Assembly: GCA_021397835.1 (NCBI GenBank)
Contig: JAJFZO010000447.1
Location: 372,001 to 436,000, forward strand
Direction of reading: 5' to 3'
Source of the DNA: Moringa oleifera
Taxonomy: Eukaryota; Streptophyta; Magnoliopsida; Brassicales; Moringaceae
DNA: 64,000 bases
The notes beneath the pieces are model-generated. The model made no database searches. It was not told where the DNA came from and saw only the letters and a program-made list of their open reading frames with translations. Positions 11,590 to 24,330 of the stretch are shown here, piece after piece. Position 1 is the stretch's first letter; each line of letters begins with the position of its first letter. Both the position numbers and the translations under genes were made by a program.

Positions 11590-12966
11590 GCCCCATTTAG
11601 TGGCAGTTAGCCGACATTCCTCGTATGCCTAGCGGAGCCTCTTTGTTGGCAGATCAATAACCAGCCACGGTGCAAGATGGAGGATAGGTGACGGATCTGC
11701 AGTGGATGTGTGGCGAGATAAATGGATGCCCGAGATTTCTATTTCTATTGCTGTAGTTTCCAACATGATGTGTTCATCCCACTGGAATGACAGTCAGCAA
11801 CCTTATCAACGCCGACAAGAGGGAGTGGATTACTTCCTCAGTATAAGAAATTTTTAACCCAGAGATAGCATCCTTAATCGCTGTCCAACTGAGCATCTGT
11901 CTGATGAAGGATAGATTGATTTGGGAGTCTTCTAATAATGGGCACCACAAAATCAAAGCAGGCTAGTATCCTGCAAGACAACTACTGGGTAAAGCCGTAC
12001 CACATCCACAAACTAGGAGCAGAGTTTGGCAATTCATCTGGCAGACCAAGGTCCCTTCGACTGTTCAATACTTGGCGCATGATTCATGGAATTATCCCCA
12101 CCACGCATAAGCTGAGCTAGTGAAGAATCACTCTAGATTCAAGACACTACACCATATACTCTTTGAATGCAAACTTAGTGAACTAGTTTGGGCAGAGATG
12201 CACATGGACGTTACCCAGATCTTGGCAACCGGTCAGTTAGATGCCGAAGCTTAGGAGCGGCTCCTTCTTCAGATAGCTCAAGATGGAAAGCTAGAGATTT
12301 TTTTGATTCTATGCAAAAGTATATGGTCTAATCGAAATAGAGCCTGCCATGATCAAGTCTGCAAATGTTCCATTGCGCTTGTTCAGGATGCCAAGAGATT
12401 GGCAGAGGCAACGAAAGCTAGACGAAGCCCTCTTGGTCAGACGGATCATCACCTAAGGTGGCAGCCACCGGAAATAGGGTTCGTTAAACTGAATGTTGAT
12501 GCCACTTTCTGAGATAGTTTTCGCAGTGTCACGCTAGGAGCAGTGGCTCGAGACCATGAAGGTCGAGTTCTCTTTAGTGCCGTGATTATCTTCCAGAGAG
12601 TTTCCTCTTCTCTGCAGAGTGCATTGATTGCAATTAAGTGTGGCCTCGAATTAGCGGCTCGATTTAACCTTCAAAGACTTACAATGACGAATACCCACGT
12701 GATGGCTATCCATGAAATTTACAGAGGCCATGCATCCATGGGGGCAATGGGTAGGATTTGTATGGATATCAATTTCTGTAAGTATCACAGTTGTTAGTTC
12801 ACCCATGCATCTAGACAACTTAATGCATTGGCTCATAAGCTATCTACACTAAAAGTCTTAGGTAAGTGTAGTCAACTATGGATCAAGGACTTACCCCCAC
12901 ACTTTTGCAACCTCGATATTTGAGAAATGATATAACACGGTTTTTTCTGATTAAAAAAAAAAAAAG
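11590..12966 (+). mobile_element. 5'-truncated L1-type LINE, 3' end with RNase H
   Basis: The reading starts near 11,600 in the C-terminal part of a LINE reverse transcriptase (RWRIGDGSAVDVWRDKWMP), passes through a zinc-binding RT segment (VWQFIWQTKVP, then HHILFECKLSELVWAEM), and ends in a plant LINE RNase H domain (FVKLNVDATF, then LGAVARDHEGRVLFSAV). Stops and at least one frameshift break it. A poly-A run at about 12,953-12,965 ends the element in plus orientation. The endonuclease and RT core are missing, as is usual for 5'-truncated insertions. No convincing target-site duplication was found. It lies just beyond the right end of duplication copy A. Confidence 0.8.
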
Positions 12967-13039
12967 AAGAAGAGAAAACCACCATTGAAGAACACACCCT
13001 TCTTTCTATAGGTTTGGAGCCACTTCCACTGAAATCAAT

Positions 13040-13260
13040 CAAGCATGGCTAGCGCTGGCCTCTAGCCACTCTCATGGCTAGCGATTACCTTGAGCAATCG
13101 TTGGCCTTCAGTCTTTTTCATGGGGCCTCTACCATGGCGAGCACTGGCCTGATCTTCCTTGTTGCTAGGGATTGCCTAGAGGCAGTCGTTGGGCTCTTCT
13201 TTGGCTAGCGACTACTCGGAGGCAGTCGTTGGGCTTTTCGTTGGCCAGCGACTACTTTTG
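13040..13260. repeat. Degenerate minisatellite, about 40-bp unit
   Basis: Units starting TTGGCTAGCGACTACTCGG and continuing GGCAGTCGTTGGGCTTTTC occur at 13,162-13,200, 13,201-13,240 and, cut short, at 13,241-13,260. Older copies lie from 13,040. The hAT element inserted into its right flank. Confidence 0.6.
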
Positions 13261-13889
13261 CTGGCAAGCAACTAGACCTGACCGCGGTTTGGGTTCGGTT
13301 CGATTTCAATTTCAAACCGTCGGTTCAAGGTTCAAGGTTAGGATAAACCGAAATCTGAACCGTTAGGCTGCGATTCCTGTTAAGGTTCGATTCAAAAGCG
13401 ATTCAGGGTTCGATTCAGATTTTGGTTCATAAGCAGTTTAGGTTCTGGTTTGGTTTCGATTCATAGGCAGTTCAGGTTTCGGTTCAGGTTCAGGTTCGGT
13501 TTAAATTTTGGCTCGATTCAAGTTTGGTTCAAGGATGGTTCAAAATAGGTTTCGGTTTCTGTTCGGTTCAAGTTTGGTTCAAAATAGGTTCAAATTTCGG
13601 TTCATACACACTTGAACCAAATTAAGTAGCTAATTTAATAAAGATACTTAATCTAATGAAGATATATTTTTATAAAATAAAAATATCTAATTTAATAAAG
13701 TCAAATTAAATAGCTAATTAAAAAATAAATAATTTAAATTGGACTTGCACTTAATTTTTTCCAGAATTAAGTTGCCTACATATCCCCTTATATTAGAGAA
13801 ATTAAAGTCTACGTAATTCTCTTATCTTTTGAAAATTGGAATGTTCACTAATCACAGCCGGTACCTTCGGTAGTATGTTCATTTTTCAA

Positions 13890-15990
13890 CAAATCATAAT
13901 TTCATTCTTGATCTATTTTTTGTTGTCAAAATTGTGCTTTTGTCCAATCATCAAAACAAACTTGGGCTTGAATTGAATCCAGACTCATACATGAGTGCCT
14001 TTGATCCAATACATTTTCACCAATACTAAACTCTTGTTTTATAGCAATTGTAGAAACCGGTGTTGCAAGAATTTGCTTGGCTATAATAGCCAAAATTGAA
14101 AAATATCTTTTATGTTTTTTCTACCATTGCAGAATATTAAAGTCATTATTTTCATCAACAAACTCAAAAGAAGTTGTTAAATAATTCTCAAGCTCAGAAT
14201 TTGAGCTTGATAAAGATGAACCTCATAATTTTTTTGTTTTTTGAAACAATAATTGATACCCCTCACCAACTTTTGATTATGAAACTTGAGATGAATTATC
14301 AATTTTTGTAACAATAATATTATCAGATTGACCATAAAGTCTATGATATTCATTATATATTAAATAAAATAAAATTTTAATATTTGCAATCATAACTATA
14401 ATATCTACATCTATTTGTAAATAATTATAATAAGTTAAATATTCACTTAAATGAACTAATTTGCAACATGGATCAAATACTAACCCAAGCAAATATATAA
14501 TTAGAATATTAAAATAATACTCTAACCATTTATCTTTCATAACTTGAATGCAATTAAGTAATTCTTCATCTTTTTCACATTCCTCGAATTGAGCAACAAT
14601 ATTAATAGCCTCAATAATAAATAAATTGATAGTAGGATAATATATACCCGATAAAAAATTAGTACTATCATTAAAAACTTTTAATAGTTGGCAAATTTTT
14701 GTACACATATTCCATTGTTGAGGATGAAGAATGATAGTACTAACATTATATCGCATAAAATCACATAGTAATTCTTTATATGCATCACTTTCACAAAGTA
14801 ATTTATATGTAGAATTCCAACGAGTATGAATATCACACGAAAATTTTATGGGATGCATAGCACGACTAACACAAAATTTAGCCCATACTTTCATTGCTTT
14901 TGGATGTTTTCATAAATAATGCAATGCTTCTATAATAGGTACGATAACATAATTAAGTAATTTTAACCCACTTTGAACACAGAAATTTAAAACATGACAA
15001 GCACATCTTTGATGAAAAAATCGACTACCAAAGTAAAGATTACATAAAGTTATTAAATAAGGAATAGCTACAGTATTATTAGAAGCATTATCAAAACCAA
15101 TTGCAAAAATTTTATTATCAATTTTATACTCTTCAAAAATACTTTTAAGCATCAAATATATATTATCAGCAGTATGAGCCTCATCAAAAATTTTAAATGC
15201 AAGAATTCATTTTTATATTGTCCAATCATTATCCATGTAATGACAAGTTAAACCCATGTAAGAATGTGTTTGCGAATGATCACTCCACATATCGGCACAT
15301 ATAAAAATATGACCTTGATAATTTTTAAAATATTTGACTAAATTAGTGTACGTGTGAGAGTAGATCTAGGAACATGACATGCAGCAGGATTTAATGCTTT
15401 TTGACAATAATTAATAAAACCGGCATTTTCACCAAAACTAAAAGATAAGAGCTCAACAGCAACCATCCGTGCTAATTCTTCTCTATTATTTATTTTTGTA
15501 TAATTAAATAATTGATTATTAGAAGTACCATACCTTGCTATTTATTGCTGACCATATGATTTTGATTTTGCAGCTTTTATAGGATGTTTACTATCAATAT
15601 GCCTTCGATATGTGTCATATCCTCCAGATTTTGACAATTTAAATTCTTTTAAACAATAATTACAAACAATTACCTTTGTTCCATCCGATTTATCAATCTT
15701 TTTCATATGAATTTTGAACAAATCAGATTTTTTTTTTGTTTTTCTTGAATTTCTTCAATATTTTCATCAGGAATTTGAATATCAAGATGAGGAGGAATTG
15801 AAACAGATTGACTTTCGAAATTTGGTTCATAAATTCTAAAAGGAGGATTGGGGTTTGTTTCTTCAACAAAAGATTGATGTTGAAGAAATCCATGATAAGC
15901 ATCAGTATCGAGATACATATTTTCATTGAGTATAACACCTTTATTTTTAGAAGAGATAGATTTTTTTTTTGAAGAACTACTGCTTGCCAT
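13890..15990 (-). pseudogene. hAT transposase, broken
   Basis: The frame starts at 15,990 with MASSSSSKKKS. A BED-type zinc finger follows at about 15,690-15,600 (VCNYCLKEF, then YRRHIDSKH). The RNase-H-like catalytic region follows, with FICADMWSDHSQTHSYMGLT near 15,300 and FAIGFDNASNN near 15,100. The helical insertion and DIHTRWNSTYKLL segment come next, and then the C-terminal hATC dimerisation region with LATPVSTIAIKQEFS near 14,060. Several stops (for example in the 15,180-15,360 and 14,230-14,280 regions) and a frameshift near 15,350 inactivate it. The longest open piece is 205 codons at 14,277-14,894. Domain order and length fit the plant Ac-like hAT family. Confidence 0.88.
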
Positions 15991-16435
15991 TAAAAAAATG
16001 ATTGATAAAAAATAAAATAATTGATTATAAAAAATAATAATGATAAAAAAGAGTTTAAATATAAAAATTAAAAAAAATATATAATAATTGAGAAAATGAA
16101 TAAGACAAATGAATGAATTAACGATAGAGAATTAAAATAATTAAAAACAAATAATTAAATAAATTAAGAAAAATTAAAAGATTAAAATAAGTAAAATATA
16201 GATAAGAATAGAAATAAACGAAATAATCAAATAATTGAATGAGAGAATTGAACAAGAATTGTAAGTGCGAATTGTGTGAAAAAAAGAGAGAAAAAAGTTG
16301 AGTATTTATAGACGAAAAATTAATAAAAAAATAATTTAAAAATAAATTCAATTTCAATTTCAATTTTTTTTTCAATTTTCAATGAGTGAAAGAAATTCTC
16401 TTTTTCTCAATGAGATAACCTAATAGTAGAGTAAT

Positions 16436-16800
16436 GTAAGAGAAAGAGATTCTTTCTCTTACACTAATGTTCTCTTCTCTTACACTAATAGTATAATAGT
16501 GTAAGAGAAAGAAGAATATCTTTCTCTTACACTAGTAGACTAATAGTAGAGTAGTGTAAGAGAAAGATATTCTTTCTCTTACACTACTCTCTTTTTCTTT
16601 GATAAATAAGATTGAGGTGACCGAATTGTCATCTCAATCTTACTATTGTAAGAGGAAGGATCTCTCTTTCTCTTGCACTAGTGTAATTATGTAAAAAAAA
16701 AATTTTAATGTAAGAGAATGGTCACCTCACTCTTACATTAGTGTAAGAGAAAGAGTACAATTTTGCTAAAAAAAAAAAAATCTCTTTCTCTCACACTAAT
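16436..16800. repeat. Cluster of perfect or near-perfect palindromes inside the hAT element
   Basis: GTAAGAGAAAGA and its reverse complement TCTTTCTCTTAC face each other across 3-8 bases in three successive hairpins: 16,436-16,462, 16,498-16,533 and 16,553-16,585. Looser copies continue to about 16,800 (AGAGAATGG, TCTTACATTAGTGTAAGAGAAAG and CTCTTTCTCTCACAC). The cluster lies between the transposase start at 15,990 and the element end at 17,192, in the presumed promoter or leader region. Confidence 0.8.
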
Positions 16801-17200
16801 GTAATTATGTAAAATTTTTTTTAAAATTTAAAATTTTAATTATAAATTTTTAACAAAAATAAAAATAAAAATAATTATATTTTTATTGAAATAGATATTT
16901 TCAAATTAAAATTATTTTAAAGATTTTTAAAATTAATTTTTAATAATTTTTAAAATTAAAAATTTTTAATATTTTAAAAAATAATTTAATTAGAAACCGA
17001 ACCGAAATCGTCGGTTTTGAACCGTCGATTTAGATTTCGGTTCAATTTTTACATGAACCATAACCGAACCATTTTTAAAATGGTTTCGGTTACGATTCAA
17101 AATCATAACCGGTTATACCGGTTCCAATTCGGTTCAAGATGTAACGATTATAGTTCGGTTCATTGGTTTGAACCGAACCGTGGTTACCTCTACTAGCAAC

Positions 17201-19264
17201 TGCGTAAAGGCAAGTATACAAATCACTTCAAGTAATAAAGTGGATCTATGAAGATCTAGTTATATTCCTTTAAGATTGAGTTAACTAAGTCAAGTATCAC
17301 TAGAATTTTATCCTAATTCTATTTAATAATTCAAAAGATGGGTTGGTCCAATAACCTGAAATAAAACAAAGAATAAAAATGCCAATTGAAAGGAAAACAA
17401 GTGAGAAGGATGCAAATGTGATTCTCATGATAAAAGTGTACCTAGGCATCAATTTCATTTGATTTTTCAAGTGTAGGTTGATCGAATCTGGGTCCATTTT
17501 ATGTACTTTTTCTTCTCCACTGGGGTTTGAATCTAGAGAGTTTTATTATCTCAAATTAAGATCGCACCTTTTCAGTTTCTTGACCAGACAACCAAAATTG
17601 ACTAGAGATTTACACTTAATTGTGAAGTCTTGCCTCTATTAATATTTATTGGTTTTCATTAGTTTAATTTAGGACATTTTTTATCTTTGTACCCTTACTG
17701 TGGGTAATCAAGCCTTTGCGTTTCTTGATTGGAAAACTCATCTGAGGCTATCAAAATGGTTTATACTTGCCTCAGATTAAAGAAATTTTGAGTTTCCAGA
17801 TCGAACAATTCAAAGTGCCTAAAGGATCACCCTTTTTCTTAAGTTCTACCACTGGTGACTACCCAAACACTTTTGACCATAAGGCCTAAGTTATGATTGC
17901 CTATGCCCAAACTTAAGGTTCAAAAACCCTTTTTAGATGTCAAATCCTGAGTTCTATACATATCCTAAGTTCTATACATATCCTAATTTATTTCTTCCTG
18001 ATATGCTAAAGTGATTAGAAAAAGAAATCTAGTTAACTAGTATCATCTAAACCCTAAGCATTTTTCAATATCATAAAACCCAAAGGCAGTTTATCCTAAG
18101 CCTAATCTAGGATTTTCATTTTCAATTAATGATTAATTCAACATGTTGTTCAAAACACAATGAAGAATGAATTAAAAGACAAACACAAGAGAAGAGCAAA
18201 CATCGTTGATAAGCAATTGATTGACCATGAACTTATTCCATCAAACTACATCATTCCCTAAATACTAGGACTTAGATCCTCATGTTGAAATCTATAATTA
18301 CAAATGCATTCAAAAGAGATTCAAATAACATGATAAAGTGCAAAAACAACAAGTTACAATCACACTAAAGAAAGTAGAATTTATAAAGATCTCAAGTAGG
18401 TTGTCAATCTTCTTTGATCTTCCTCTTTAATGCTCCAATCCTATGTTTTTCTTTTATTTTTTCTTAATCTCTTACCAAAATCCCTCTTTAAAGCTTGATC
18501 TAGGTCCCTAAGAGAGTGGCTTAAGGGTTCTTCTTTGTAGAAAATCAAAAAAACTCCAAATAGCAGTGGCAAGAAGTTTATTTATTGTGCAATTCTTAAT
18601 GAATTAGGACTGCTAACAGGGGATTCTTGCTGGAACGAGAAAGGATGTACTTGGTTGTATAGTTGGGCTTGCTGTAACTAGTAGACATGCCTTATTTTCC
18701 TTTGAGTTTTCTCGCTGTAATGAGAGACTACTTTGCTACAGCAAATGGCTATAGATTTATTTTGAACCTTCAATAGCTCCTAATACAAATTATAATACAA
18801 TATCTTATTTTTCAATGCCACTTAAATCATTTATTTGAAAATCAGACAACAGATTTGTTCTCAAAATACTGAAGTAGTATAACTGGTTACTCTATCTTAA
18901 CATAACCTAGCTTCTGTCTTGGTTGCTATACAATGAAGCCCAAATTTGCAAAACATCAAAATTATAGAACTCTCTCTTATCTTTCTAAGGCATGTTAAAT
19001 CATCTCGATTGGAGCTCAAATGAAAATGATATGCTTGAAGTTCTGCAGTAATGTCATAGTAGTCCTAAACCTCATTTTGATTTATTTTAGCTCATTTTGG
19101 TTTCGTTTTTGCTTTAGTATTTATTTTTGAAATAATCAACATGTAACACCTATAAAGCACCAAAAGAATCTAAAATTTTAATAAAATACTAAGTGAAAAT
19201 GCTCAAAATATTTGAGTTATGACTTCTCTGTCATGTTTTGTTAACCTAGAACTTATCAATTTAA
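17201..19264. other. Noncoding DNA, probably retrotransposon-derived
   Basis: No protein frame was recognised. The stretch from 18,600 to 18,760 repeats the words GCTGTAAC, TCGCTGTAATGAGAG and GCTACAGCAAA, a style seen in plant Gypsy LTRs. There is an exact 18-bp tandem pair at 17,950-17,967 and 17,968-17,985 (AGTTCTATACATATCCTA). The sequence ends abruptly against the truncated Copia at 19,265. Confidence 0.35.
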
Positions 19265-21019
19265 CATTTATCTTCATTTTTAGTAAGCCACATTAGGTTG
19301 AGGTGGATAAGGAGCAGTGATTTCATGAATAATCTCATGTTCTGAATAGAACTTAACCAAATGATGTTTCATATTCATCACTTCTATCATTCCTTATTGC
19401 TTTTATTTTTTCTACTAACTTGATTTTCAACCTTATTTTTATAATGTTCAAACACTTCTGAGGCTTCATTTTTTGCTTCTAAAGCAAATATACATAACAT
19501 TATCTTATGCGTAATAAAATACTTTGTACCACCTCTTGTTAGTACAAACTTTAAATCACAAATATGAATTTGAATTAATTTCATATGTTTAATGTGTCTT
19601 TCAATTGTTTGAAATAATGTTTTGGTTAATCTAGATTCCACACAAGTTTTACACTTATGATCAAAATTAATGATAAATATTAATAATACATCTAATTAAG
19701 TTTTTAATTTACATAAAAAATTATAATTTACATGTCCTAGTCTATCATGTCATAAATTAAAAGACTTAACCAAATAAGAAGATTAGTAATAACTTTATCA
19801 TTTTTAAAACCACGAAGTGCAGTCATTTATTTGAATAGCATATCAGCCAAATATCCCTTGCTCACAAACGTCTCATGCTTGATCAATACAAACTTGTTAG
19901 ATTCAAACACTAACTTAAACTCATTTTTACTTGGCATTGTTAGCAACAATATAAAAGCCATGTTCTTGCAAATATTTGGTATGTGAAGCATATCGTTCAG
20001 AATAAATTTTTGTTTAAGTTTGGTAGTACTTGTAATTTTGAAGGTTGCAAAATTACCCGTATAAAATTTTCTTCCACCATTAAATTGCTACATAAGAAGG
20101 ATAACATCTTCTTATCGAAACAAATATGATGAGTAGCACCATTATCTACCATCGTTCTTTAGAGTTGTCCCTTAAATTAGCTTCAAACACTACATCAAAC
20201 AACATCATGTCAACAACATTGCTGGTTAACTTTTCTTCCTTGGTTATATGCTTTTAGTTTGGTTTCTTATAACAATCCTTTTTTGTTTATGATAAACATA
20301 GTATTTTTCATTGAATTTCATTTTTTATTGAATTTCTTAGCCTTGTCTGGCTAAGACCTAGACTAGAGTGCTTTCTTTTTATGATAGTATTATGTTCCAC
20401 CAAGTTTGCTTTAGACTCCAAAAGTTGGTTTTCAACCTTTCTTTTTAGATATACGATTATCCTCATCTATCCTCAACCTCACAACTAGATCTTCAATATT
20501 CATTTATTTGCACTTATCCTTTAAACAATTCATGAAGTCTTTCTAAGATGATAGTAATTTTTAATTATAACAGCTACTTGGAATGTCGCACGTACCATCA
20601 CATTTTCTACATGTTCATGCAAAATTAACTGCAATTCTTGGACCAAGCTAATCATAATTTTAGATCTATCAATTTGTGATCCAAAAACCTACAAAAAATG
20701 AATTTCATCATTTAGCATCTTTTGCCTTGTATTTTTCTCTAGAAATTTCTACAATTGTTTGACAGTTCTGATTAGATTACAAATATTATATAATATATTA
20801 TTTAATTGAAAATGTAGTTCTTGCATAGAAAGTTGGATTATTTCAAGACTTCTACAACAGTCATAGCAAGTTTATCGTTTTTGTCTCCTATTAAAATAAG
20901 AGCATATTCTTTCTAGATTTTAGTAAAGCTCAAAGTTGTAAGGTAAAACATCACTTGAAGTCTATTTCATTGAACTTTTTCACTTTCTCCACATGACTAA
21001 CATTAGTAAGAATATTCAT
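19265..21019 (-). pseudogene. Truncated Copia retrotransposon, gag to integrase
   Basis: Reading leftwards on the minus strand, gag starts at the ATG at 21,019 (MNILTNVSHVEKVKKFN). A protease-type segment (DNGATHHICFDKKM) lies near 20,120. The pre-integrase/integrase zinc region (CKTCVESRLTKT, then HICDLKFVLTRGGTKYFIT) lies at 19,520-19,650. A last integrase piece (HHLVKFYSEHEIIHEITAPY) stands at about 19,300-19,370. Many stops and frameshifts break it, and RT, RNase H and the left LTR are missing. It is distinct from the larger Copia that begins at 21,691. A weak primer-site-like TGGTATTAAGATT on the minus strand lies near 21,042-21,055. Confidence 0.75.
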
Positions 21020-21690
21020 GGCCCGAAATAGAGCACTATTAACAATCTTAATACCAACAAATGATGTAGTTATTATTAACTAAATAAAATTATTCAACAT
21101 AAATTAAATGTAAAAAAGTATTGTTATAAACACGATGACTAAAATTTATAATAGAACAATAAATAAGGTAAATCGAATGATTTTATCTTAAAATTGTTGT
21201 TTGTATTATAATAAATAATACCAAACACTTGCAAAGATATTTGATTTACTTCAAACGAAACTAAACAAATTAAAATGAACTTGCAGTAAAATGTAGCATA
21301 TAAAACTGTGATTTCATACTAAAGCTAAAATTTGACTTTGTGTCCTTAAAATAAAATTATCTCTCAATTAGTGCTAATAGATTGATTGTGAATATTTCTT
21401 ACAAAGTTTTAACAATTAGACTGGTTCAATCTCATCGATCCAATCATAACCAGGACTATCAATCAACTTGATCTTTCATTAAAATAGATTAAAAGTTGGC
21501 TGTTCAAGAATCAGTCGAACTATAATCAAATTAGACCATTTTAAAATATTTTTTTTCTCTGTTGGATTTTGATTATTAAAGGACGTTGTTTTAACATCAT
21601 TTGAGTTAAAAACATGCCGTATTATGTTAGAAAAATAAGAAAAAGAATCCTTAACTGCACAAACCACCAATTCATTTATGATTTGATCTT
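21020..21690. other. Upstream flank of the truncated Copia, possible LTR remnant
   Basis: This is where a 5' LTR of the truncated Copia would lie, but no matching second LTR exists in the window, so the limits cannot be set. The larger Copia inserted at its right edge, after ATCTT (21,686-21,690). Confidence 0.3.
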
Positions 21691-21978
21691 TATTGGCTTT
21701 TAAGAAGAATAATAATAAACAAGAAAAGAGAAATTCTTGAAGATTGGAATTGCTTGTCTTGCTTCATTGATGAAGGTCCTATTTATAATAAAAATGAATG
21801 ACTTAGATTGAGCTTATTTAGATATTTAAACTGAAGATTTTTTCTATCTAAGATCAAATTAAAGATTATTCTTATCCAAAACAAACAGATTTTCTCAAAA
21901 CTACTTGATAAAATAAAAGATTTAATCTCATTTGTTTTCTCTTGTTAATACTTCGCTTTGTTATTTTAGCTACGGACA
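21691..21978 (-). repeat. 3' LTR of the Copia element
   Basis: This is collinear with 35,446-35,736. Its left boundary reads TATTGG where the other copy has TGTTGG, so the canonical terminal TG is mutated. The right boundary is GGACA. A TATA motif (TATAAAT on the minus strand) lies near 21,781-21,787. Confidence 0.85.
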
Positions 21979-21989
21979 CTAATCCTTAG

Positions 21990-24325
21990 CAATTCAAAAC
22001 TTGATCTCGACAGTCCCTTAGTTAAAATATTAGCAAGTTGAGCTTCAGTCTTGCTATGCATCAAGTAGACTTCATGATTCTTTTGAGCTTCCCTGACAAA
22101 GTAATATTTGATTTTGAAATGCTTTGCCTTGCCATAAAAAATTGGATTGTTTCATATTGCTATGGCAGCTTGATTATTAACAAAAATTCTTATTGCATTA
22201 TCTTGAATTATCTTCAAATCTGTCACAAGCTTCCTCAGCCATGAGGCTTGATTAACTATAGTAGCAACTGCAACATACTCAGCTTTAACAGTACATTGAG
22301 CTATAATTTTTTACTTTTTGAACTCCAGCTGAAGCAACCAAATCCAAATTTAAACAAATAACTAGAAGTGCTCCTTATGTCATCACATGATCCTCCCCGA
22401 TCATTATAAGCAAAACAATGCAAAAATAATTTATCTTTCTTTTCAAATTTAATGCAGAAATTCAGAGTTTCTTTGATATACTTGAGCACCCTTTTAGTAG
22501 CTTTATAATGTAACTCACTTGCATAATGTATATACCTAGATAATAAACTTACAGAGAAAATTATGTCAGGTCTTGCTACTATTAAATATATCAAACAACC
22601 TGTGATACTTTTGTATAATTGCTTATTAGCCTTTTTAGCACCATCATCTTTACTAAATTTTTCATTTTGAGCTAAAGGAGTACATACTGACTTACGGTCC
22701 ACTACATTAAATTTCTTTAATACTTTGTTAGCATATTTTTATTGCCCAATGAAGATTCTTTATGGTGATTGTTGAATCTTCATTTCTAGAAAGAATGTCA
22801 TCTCTCCAAGGTCAGTCATGTCAAAATTTTGCATCATTCACCAGTTCTACATTGCTTCATGTGACAAATAAATCATGAACATATAATAAAAAAATGATTA
22901 GTTCACCACTGTTAACTTTAATGGACAAAGTTGCTTCACTAAGGCTTTTATTGATACCTATTTTCTGCAAACATTCATCAATCCTACTGTACCATGCTCT
23001 TAGAGCTTGCTTCAATCCATTTAATACATTCTTTAATAAGCGTACTTTCTTTAGATATACAACAAAACGTTCAGGTTACTCAACAAAATTTTTTTCCTCC
23101 AAATAACCATTGAGAAATGCTAATTTTATATCAAGCTAGTAGATCTTCCACTGTTTTTGTGCTGTAAGTGCTAAAAGCAATTTAATATTTTCCAATCTTG
23201 TTATAGGTGCAAAAGTATCAAAAAAATCTACACCAAGTAATTGAGCATATTCTTTTACAACTAACCTGACCTTGTATTTGTTTATAAAACCATCATCATT
23301 AAGTTTGATTTGATAAACTCATTTTACACTAATAGTAGTTTTATATAATGGTCTGTTTACTAGCTTCCAGGTTTGATTCTTTTGAATCATCTTGATCTCC
23401 TCTTTTATTGCTGTAATCCACTTTGAATCCTTAGTAGCTTCATTATACCATGTAAGTTCAAGTACAGCCATGTTGTATTTTTCATAAATTTTTATAAGTG
23501 ATCTGGTACCTTTTATGGGCTCATCATCAATCATATCTTCATCTTGCAATTCTAGTTCATTTGCATAAACCTATTTTGGTTCAACTTTATCCCAATTGTA
23601 TCTTGCAAGTTCATTAAATCTGACATCCCTGCTTATTATGATTTTTTCTGTCAAATGTTGATAAATTCTATAACCTTTGGTGAGATTGTTGTATACAACA
23701 AAGACTCTATATTTTGCCTTTTGATCTAACTTCTCCCTCTTTATATCTAAAATATGAGTAAAACATAAGCAGCGAAAGATTTTGAGATTATGAATAAAAT
23801 TTTTAAAACTATACCATGCTTCAAAAGGTGTTTTTCCTTTGAAAGTCTTGGTGGATAATAGAAATACGACATTGTTGATAGCTTCAGCCCATAATATTTT
23901 TGGCACTTCCTTCTCAAATAGGAGACATCTTGCCATATCCATGATTGTCCTATTTTTTCTTTTACTAATTTCATTTTACTTAGGAGTATAGGTTGTTATA
24001 AGTTGATGTTCAATTCTAGCTACTTCACAAAACTTCGTAAATTTATTAGCAATATATCCCTTCCTATTGTCAGATCTAATCACTTTAATTTTGTAGCGAT
24101 ATTTATTTTTGATCCATGCTTTAAACTTCCAGAAAACCTTAGTAACTTTAGACTTTTGTTTGAGAAAATAAATCTAACGTATTCTGCTAAAGTCATCAAT
24201 GAAAATTATAAAGTACTTGTTACCATTTAAGGATGCAGTTCTTCTAGGTCCACAAACATATGTGTGGATTAACTGAAGCTTCTCGATTGCTTTTCATGCC
24301 TTGTTAATAGGAAATGGCAATCTAA
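21990..24325 (-). pseudogene. Copia integrase, RT and RNase H, second half of the split polyprotein
   Basis: The frame resumes at 24,325 with VRLPFPINKA, directly continuing LGKQ from 33,892. The integrase core reads [19 protein letters not shown], then KVIRSDNRKGY, then KRKNRTIMDMARCL (24,000-24,280). RT follows with QNQTW-type KNQTWKLVNRP, DTFAPITRL, DIKLAFLNG and LLYVHDLF (the catalytic YVDD appears as YVHD). Next come TGCLIYLIVARPDI at 22,560-22,610 and RNase H ending VKAEYVAVAT and EAQLANILTKGL at 22,020-22,290. Many stops and frameshifts, plus the changed RT motif, show it is inactive. Confidence 0.9.
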
Positions 24326-24330
24326 CTTAC

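Larger units (their letters stand above)
13273..17192 (-). mobile_element. hAT transposon, 3.92 kb, with TIRs and 8-bp target duplication
   Basis: The left end is TAGACCTGACCGCGGTTTGG; the right end read on the other strand is TAGAGGTAACCACGGTTCGG. The flanking 8-bp repeats are CAAGCAAC (13,265-13,272) and CTAGCAAC (17,193-17,200), matching at 7 of 8. Both subterminal regions are packed with GGTTCGGTTC/GAACCGAACC words (13,295-13,620 and about 16,990-17,180), as expected of hAT transposase binding regions. The transposase frame lies inside on the minus strand and is broken. The element is therefore structurally complete but no longer able to make its own enzyme. Confidence 0.9.

Noticed and set aside
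16436..16585. Regularly spaced palindromic repeats that could suggest a CRISPR array
   Set aside because: The units are hairpins of differing length without unique spacers, inside a plant hAT transposon. There are no cas genes and the genome is eukaryotic.
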